A DNA stretch of 21,436 nt, from NCBI GenBank assembly GCA_013115145.1, contig JAAPAO010000594.1:1-21436 (forward strand). Direction: 5' to 3'. The notes under the pieces are model-generated. The model worked only from the letters and a program-made list of their open reading frames with translations. It ran no database searches and had not been told where the DNA came from. Position numbers and translations under genes: made by a program. The DNA comes from Perkinsus chesapeaki (taxonomy: Eukaryota; Perkinsozoa; Perkinsida; Perkinsidae). This document shows positions 19,466-21,436 of this stretch, piece by piece; the first letter of the stretch is position 1; each line of letters opens with the position of its first letter.

Positions 19466-20307
19466 ATGCCTTGTGTTGTCAAGTTTACGGATCAACCTAT
19501 TCGAGATGACGAACCTACTGAGAGCAATCCCAGTCGATTCGGGTAGAGAAAACGGTCATCTACCCTCGCGGAAATGCGAAAGGCGCTCGTTGCGAGTAGC
19601 GAAGAATAACGGTGCCCACGAGTGCACGCGTGCGTGTCATATTCTTGTGGTGTGGAACACAAGTCGAGGAACAAAAGCCAAAAAGTGTAGCTAATGAAAA
19701 CATGGAGAATAAAGAAACACCAATCGCACTTCTTCCGGGAAAACGTCATGTCATTCAATGGCTCTCTGAATACTTTGATATATCTGGTATGTAAAGTGCA
19801 TGTTAATGAAGACGCGACAAGACTATCGAGTTACAAGTTTCGAGAAGTATGTGAATTTGTATATCTGCAAGAACACCAGGCCGATTCACTAATGTTTCCA
19901 CTGACCGCTCTCCGTCGTTTACACGTATGCACGAGTAGGTCCAGTAATCGAGGAGCTCAGGGCCGCCGGGTAGAATTAATTACCAAGTACAGGAATAGAG
20001 CTCAGAGACCTCCTCGTGGTTGCTCTTGTATAAGCGGGGACGTCATCAAGGTTGCGTTCCCTACGTGGGCTTGGATTAGAGTCTTCTCTGAGTAGCACGG
20101 AGGGCATGCGTTTGCAGCGTTTTGTTGGATGCGACGGAGCAGAGAAGCACCCTGTCTCTCTCTATCAACCAACCCAGTCCGTCGCGGCGCATCCTGAGTT
20201 GCTATCACTTTTACAGCCCTAAGCTTCGAAAATATTGGAGAATTCAAACCCATCGTAAAAATTCTTCCAAGTCTCCAGATTATTTACGCTTCTTTACAGG
20301 GCTCTAA
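19466..20307 (+). CDS. Gene Y: unrecognised protein, five-exon model (156 aa)
   Basis: Model: exons 19466-19542, 19583-19629, 19664-19786, 19936-19969, 20118-20307; 471 nt, TAA stop. Introns of 40 and 34 nt join three stretches with strong protein character (MPCVVKFTDQPIRDDEPTES; VANENMENKETPIALLPGKR; HVIQWLSEYFDIS), then two longer introns (149 and 148 nt) lead to VGPVIEELRAAG and a Ser/Arg-rich end. The first three exons are the best supported; the last exon and its frame are doubtful, since another frame over 20118-20220 also looks protein-like. No transposase, zinc-finger or other known domain is visible. It follows Alba on the same strand after 295 bp and converges on gene Z, with only 23 bp between stops. 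Confidence 0.4.
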
Positions 20308-20330
20308 TGGGACTTGATTTGAATCCCATT

Positions 20331-21086
20331 TCAGCCCTGCTTCCGGCCACCTATACGATGGCTCAGGCGTTCAACTTGATAGATATCATCCACTTGCTCG
20401 ACATTGAGCATGCCAACCGTTCTCCGGCATTTCACGAGGTGGTTCATTAATGAAGTCTGGGAGATCTGATATCGCACGATGAGATATCGCTAAGATTCCT
20501 ATCCATGGGGAGCTCCACACCAGACACCCTCAACGGTTCTGCGCCAGCTATAGAAGTGTACTCTTTTTAAAGATTAGCAAGCTACTTCTGCCCTTCGCCA
20601 AAAGTTGTCTGATCATGACCAGTTTCGCCCCTGCCACGCAGTGGGAAGACTCAGTCTCAGGGTCAAACGTGTCATCGCCTTCTGGTACTCAATCGATTGT
20701 AAGAAATCGTATTTTGGCATTCCGGTTTGGAGAGCAGCAGCCTGGTTCCTCCCGTTGATTCCCATAATAAAAATCCTGTATATAATGGCGCATCCCCAAT
20801 GATTTTATGAATAAACTGATCTTGCACACCATAACATCTCTGACTAGTCTCGTATGCTTTGATCACGAGGTCAAAGATATCCGAAATGGCGATCGGTGAA
20901 AACAGTTTATATTTCGTCATACCCATGTGGCCTGAAGCTAGTTTATTATCAAATTATGGGGTGGTTAGTATCCTCTTGGCATTAGCATGCTCTTGAAGAG
21001 GCACCTGCACATTGAGGGAGGTGAGGCAATTCTTCAATAAGCATCCCTGTCCTGTCTCCGCGACGTGACGATAGTGTATCGCACAT
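20331..21086 (-). CDS. Gene Z: unrecognised small protein, four-exon model (128 aa)
   Basis: Exons 21005-21086, 20830-20931, 20620-20687, 20331-20465; 387 nt, with TGA after GGRKQG. All four join in phase through GT-AG introns of 73, 142 and 154 nt. The protein begins MCDTLSSRRGDRTGMLIEEL, continues with the helical SDIFDLVIKAYETSQRCY, an acidic stretch PEGDDTFDPETESS, and ends in a helical segment LNVEQVDDIYQVERLSHRIG. This could be a small helical subunit of a larger complex, but I do not recognise the family and assign no function. It starts 244 bp inside the right TIR and is the gene closest to that end, reading inward. The first exon could extend further upstream. Confidence 0.45.
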
Positions 21087-21330
21087 ATTCGCATAAGTAT
21101 CTGAATGGAGCTGATCACGAGCCACTCGACAGTAGTCGCAGAATAAAAGATATAGTCGAATGATGAACACTCAAACAACAACTAGAAACTACGGATCTCG
21201 TCGAGCTTATGATCGGGCTATTTTCAGGCTTACTCTTCGTCGACTAACTCTCCACGTGCTTCATCGCAACATCGCTTCCGCAACTGACGTGCTGGTTGAC
21301 GTCAGCACTATCCCAGACCTTGCGCGATTG
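21087..21330. other. Right subterminal region
   Basis: Between gene Z and the right TIR. A strong donor-like GAAGA|GTAAGC on the minus strand near 21231 and a Glu/Arg-rich short frame before it could be a 5' exon of gene Z, but no start codon in phase was found. At 21284-21307 two TGACG units sit in an inverted repeat beside the TIR. Confidence 0.4.
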
Positions 21331-21436
21331 GTGACCGTCTCCCACGGAGACCCTCCATTGGCTGAGTAGACGTGACCTCACCACGTCACGCCTGGTGACG
21401 TAGCCGCGTCACCAGTGACGTATTCATCCAACAAGT
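21331..21436 (-). repeat. Right terminal inverted repeat
   Basis: Reverse-complement copy of positions 1-106 with one substitution. The outer end reads inward as ACTTGTTGGATGAATACGTC, the same as the left end. Just inside it, at 21284-21307, are two more TGACG units in a GTGCTG/CAGCAC inverted repeat that the left side lacks. The near identity suggests recent duplication or ongoing homogenisation of the two ends. Confidence 0.95.

Noticed and set aside
19664-19694. Separate 62-residue gene ending at 19694
   Set aside because: It would stop 7 bp before the next ATG. A 34-nt GT-AG intron at 19630-19663 instead joins it in phase to the following exon as gene Y.

Overview
This is eukaryotic nuclear DNA from an intron-rich protist. 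Four complete conserved genes can be spliced by eye into full-length reading frames with GT-AG introns: a PROPPIN/WIPI autophagy protein, an ING-type PHD-finger protein, the vesicle-fusion ATPase NSF/Sec18 (25 exons, 766 residues) and an Alba-domain protein with an RGG-like tail. TAA, TAG and TGA all act as stops. Introns fall into two size classes, a tight group near 34-52 nt and a broad group from about 60 to 1062 nt. Very short introns, tight gene spacing and the Alba-RGG architecture would suit an alveolate, such as a parasitic dinoflagellate relative or perkinsid. That placement is an inference and is not proven here.

The segment is bounded exactly by a 106-bp terminal inverted repeat (positions 1-106 and 21331-21436) with one mismatch. 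It therefore looks like one 21.4-kb TIR-delimited unit. No transposase, integrase, DNA polymerase B or capsid-like gene was found inside it. The TIRs carry several short palindromes built on CGTCAC/GTGACG.

Layout from left to right: left TIR; 107-542 without a gene; gene X (-), unrecognised, 543-1015; WIPI (-) 1203-3515; ING (-) 3608-7205; NSF (-) 7320-16942; a 1.2-kb divergent intergenic region holding one end of a mariner-like element; Alba (+) 18186-19170; gene Y (+), unrecognised, 19466-20307; gene Z (-), unrecognised, 20331-21086; right TIR. The four minus-strand genes read in one direction with gaps of only 92-187 bp. Y and Z converge with 23 bp between their stops.

The long introns hold the unusual material. 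There is an intact tRNA-Val(UAC) with its own T-run inside NSF intron 19. tRNA-derived fragments lie in two ING introns and over the WIPI start. A 650-bp TIR element sits in NSF intron 4, and tandem and palindromic repeats lie in NSF introns 1 and 8. A recurrent GAAATTTTCC-type motif appears in many NSF long introns.

Functionally, NSF (SNARE disassembly) and WIPI (autophagosome formation) both act in membrane traffic, while ING and Alba act on chromatin or RNA. The set reads as ordinary housekeeping genes. Whether the TIRs mark a genuine gene-carrying transposon or two chance inverted copies of a repeat cannot be decided without the flanking sequence.
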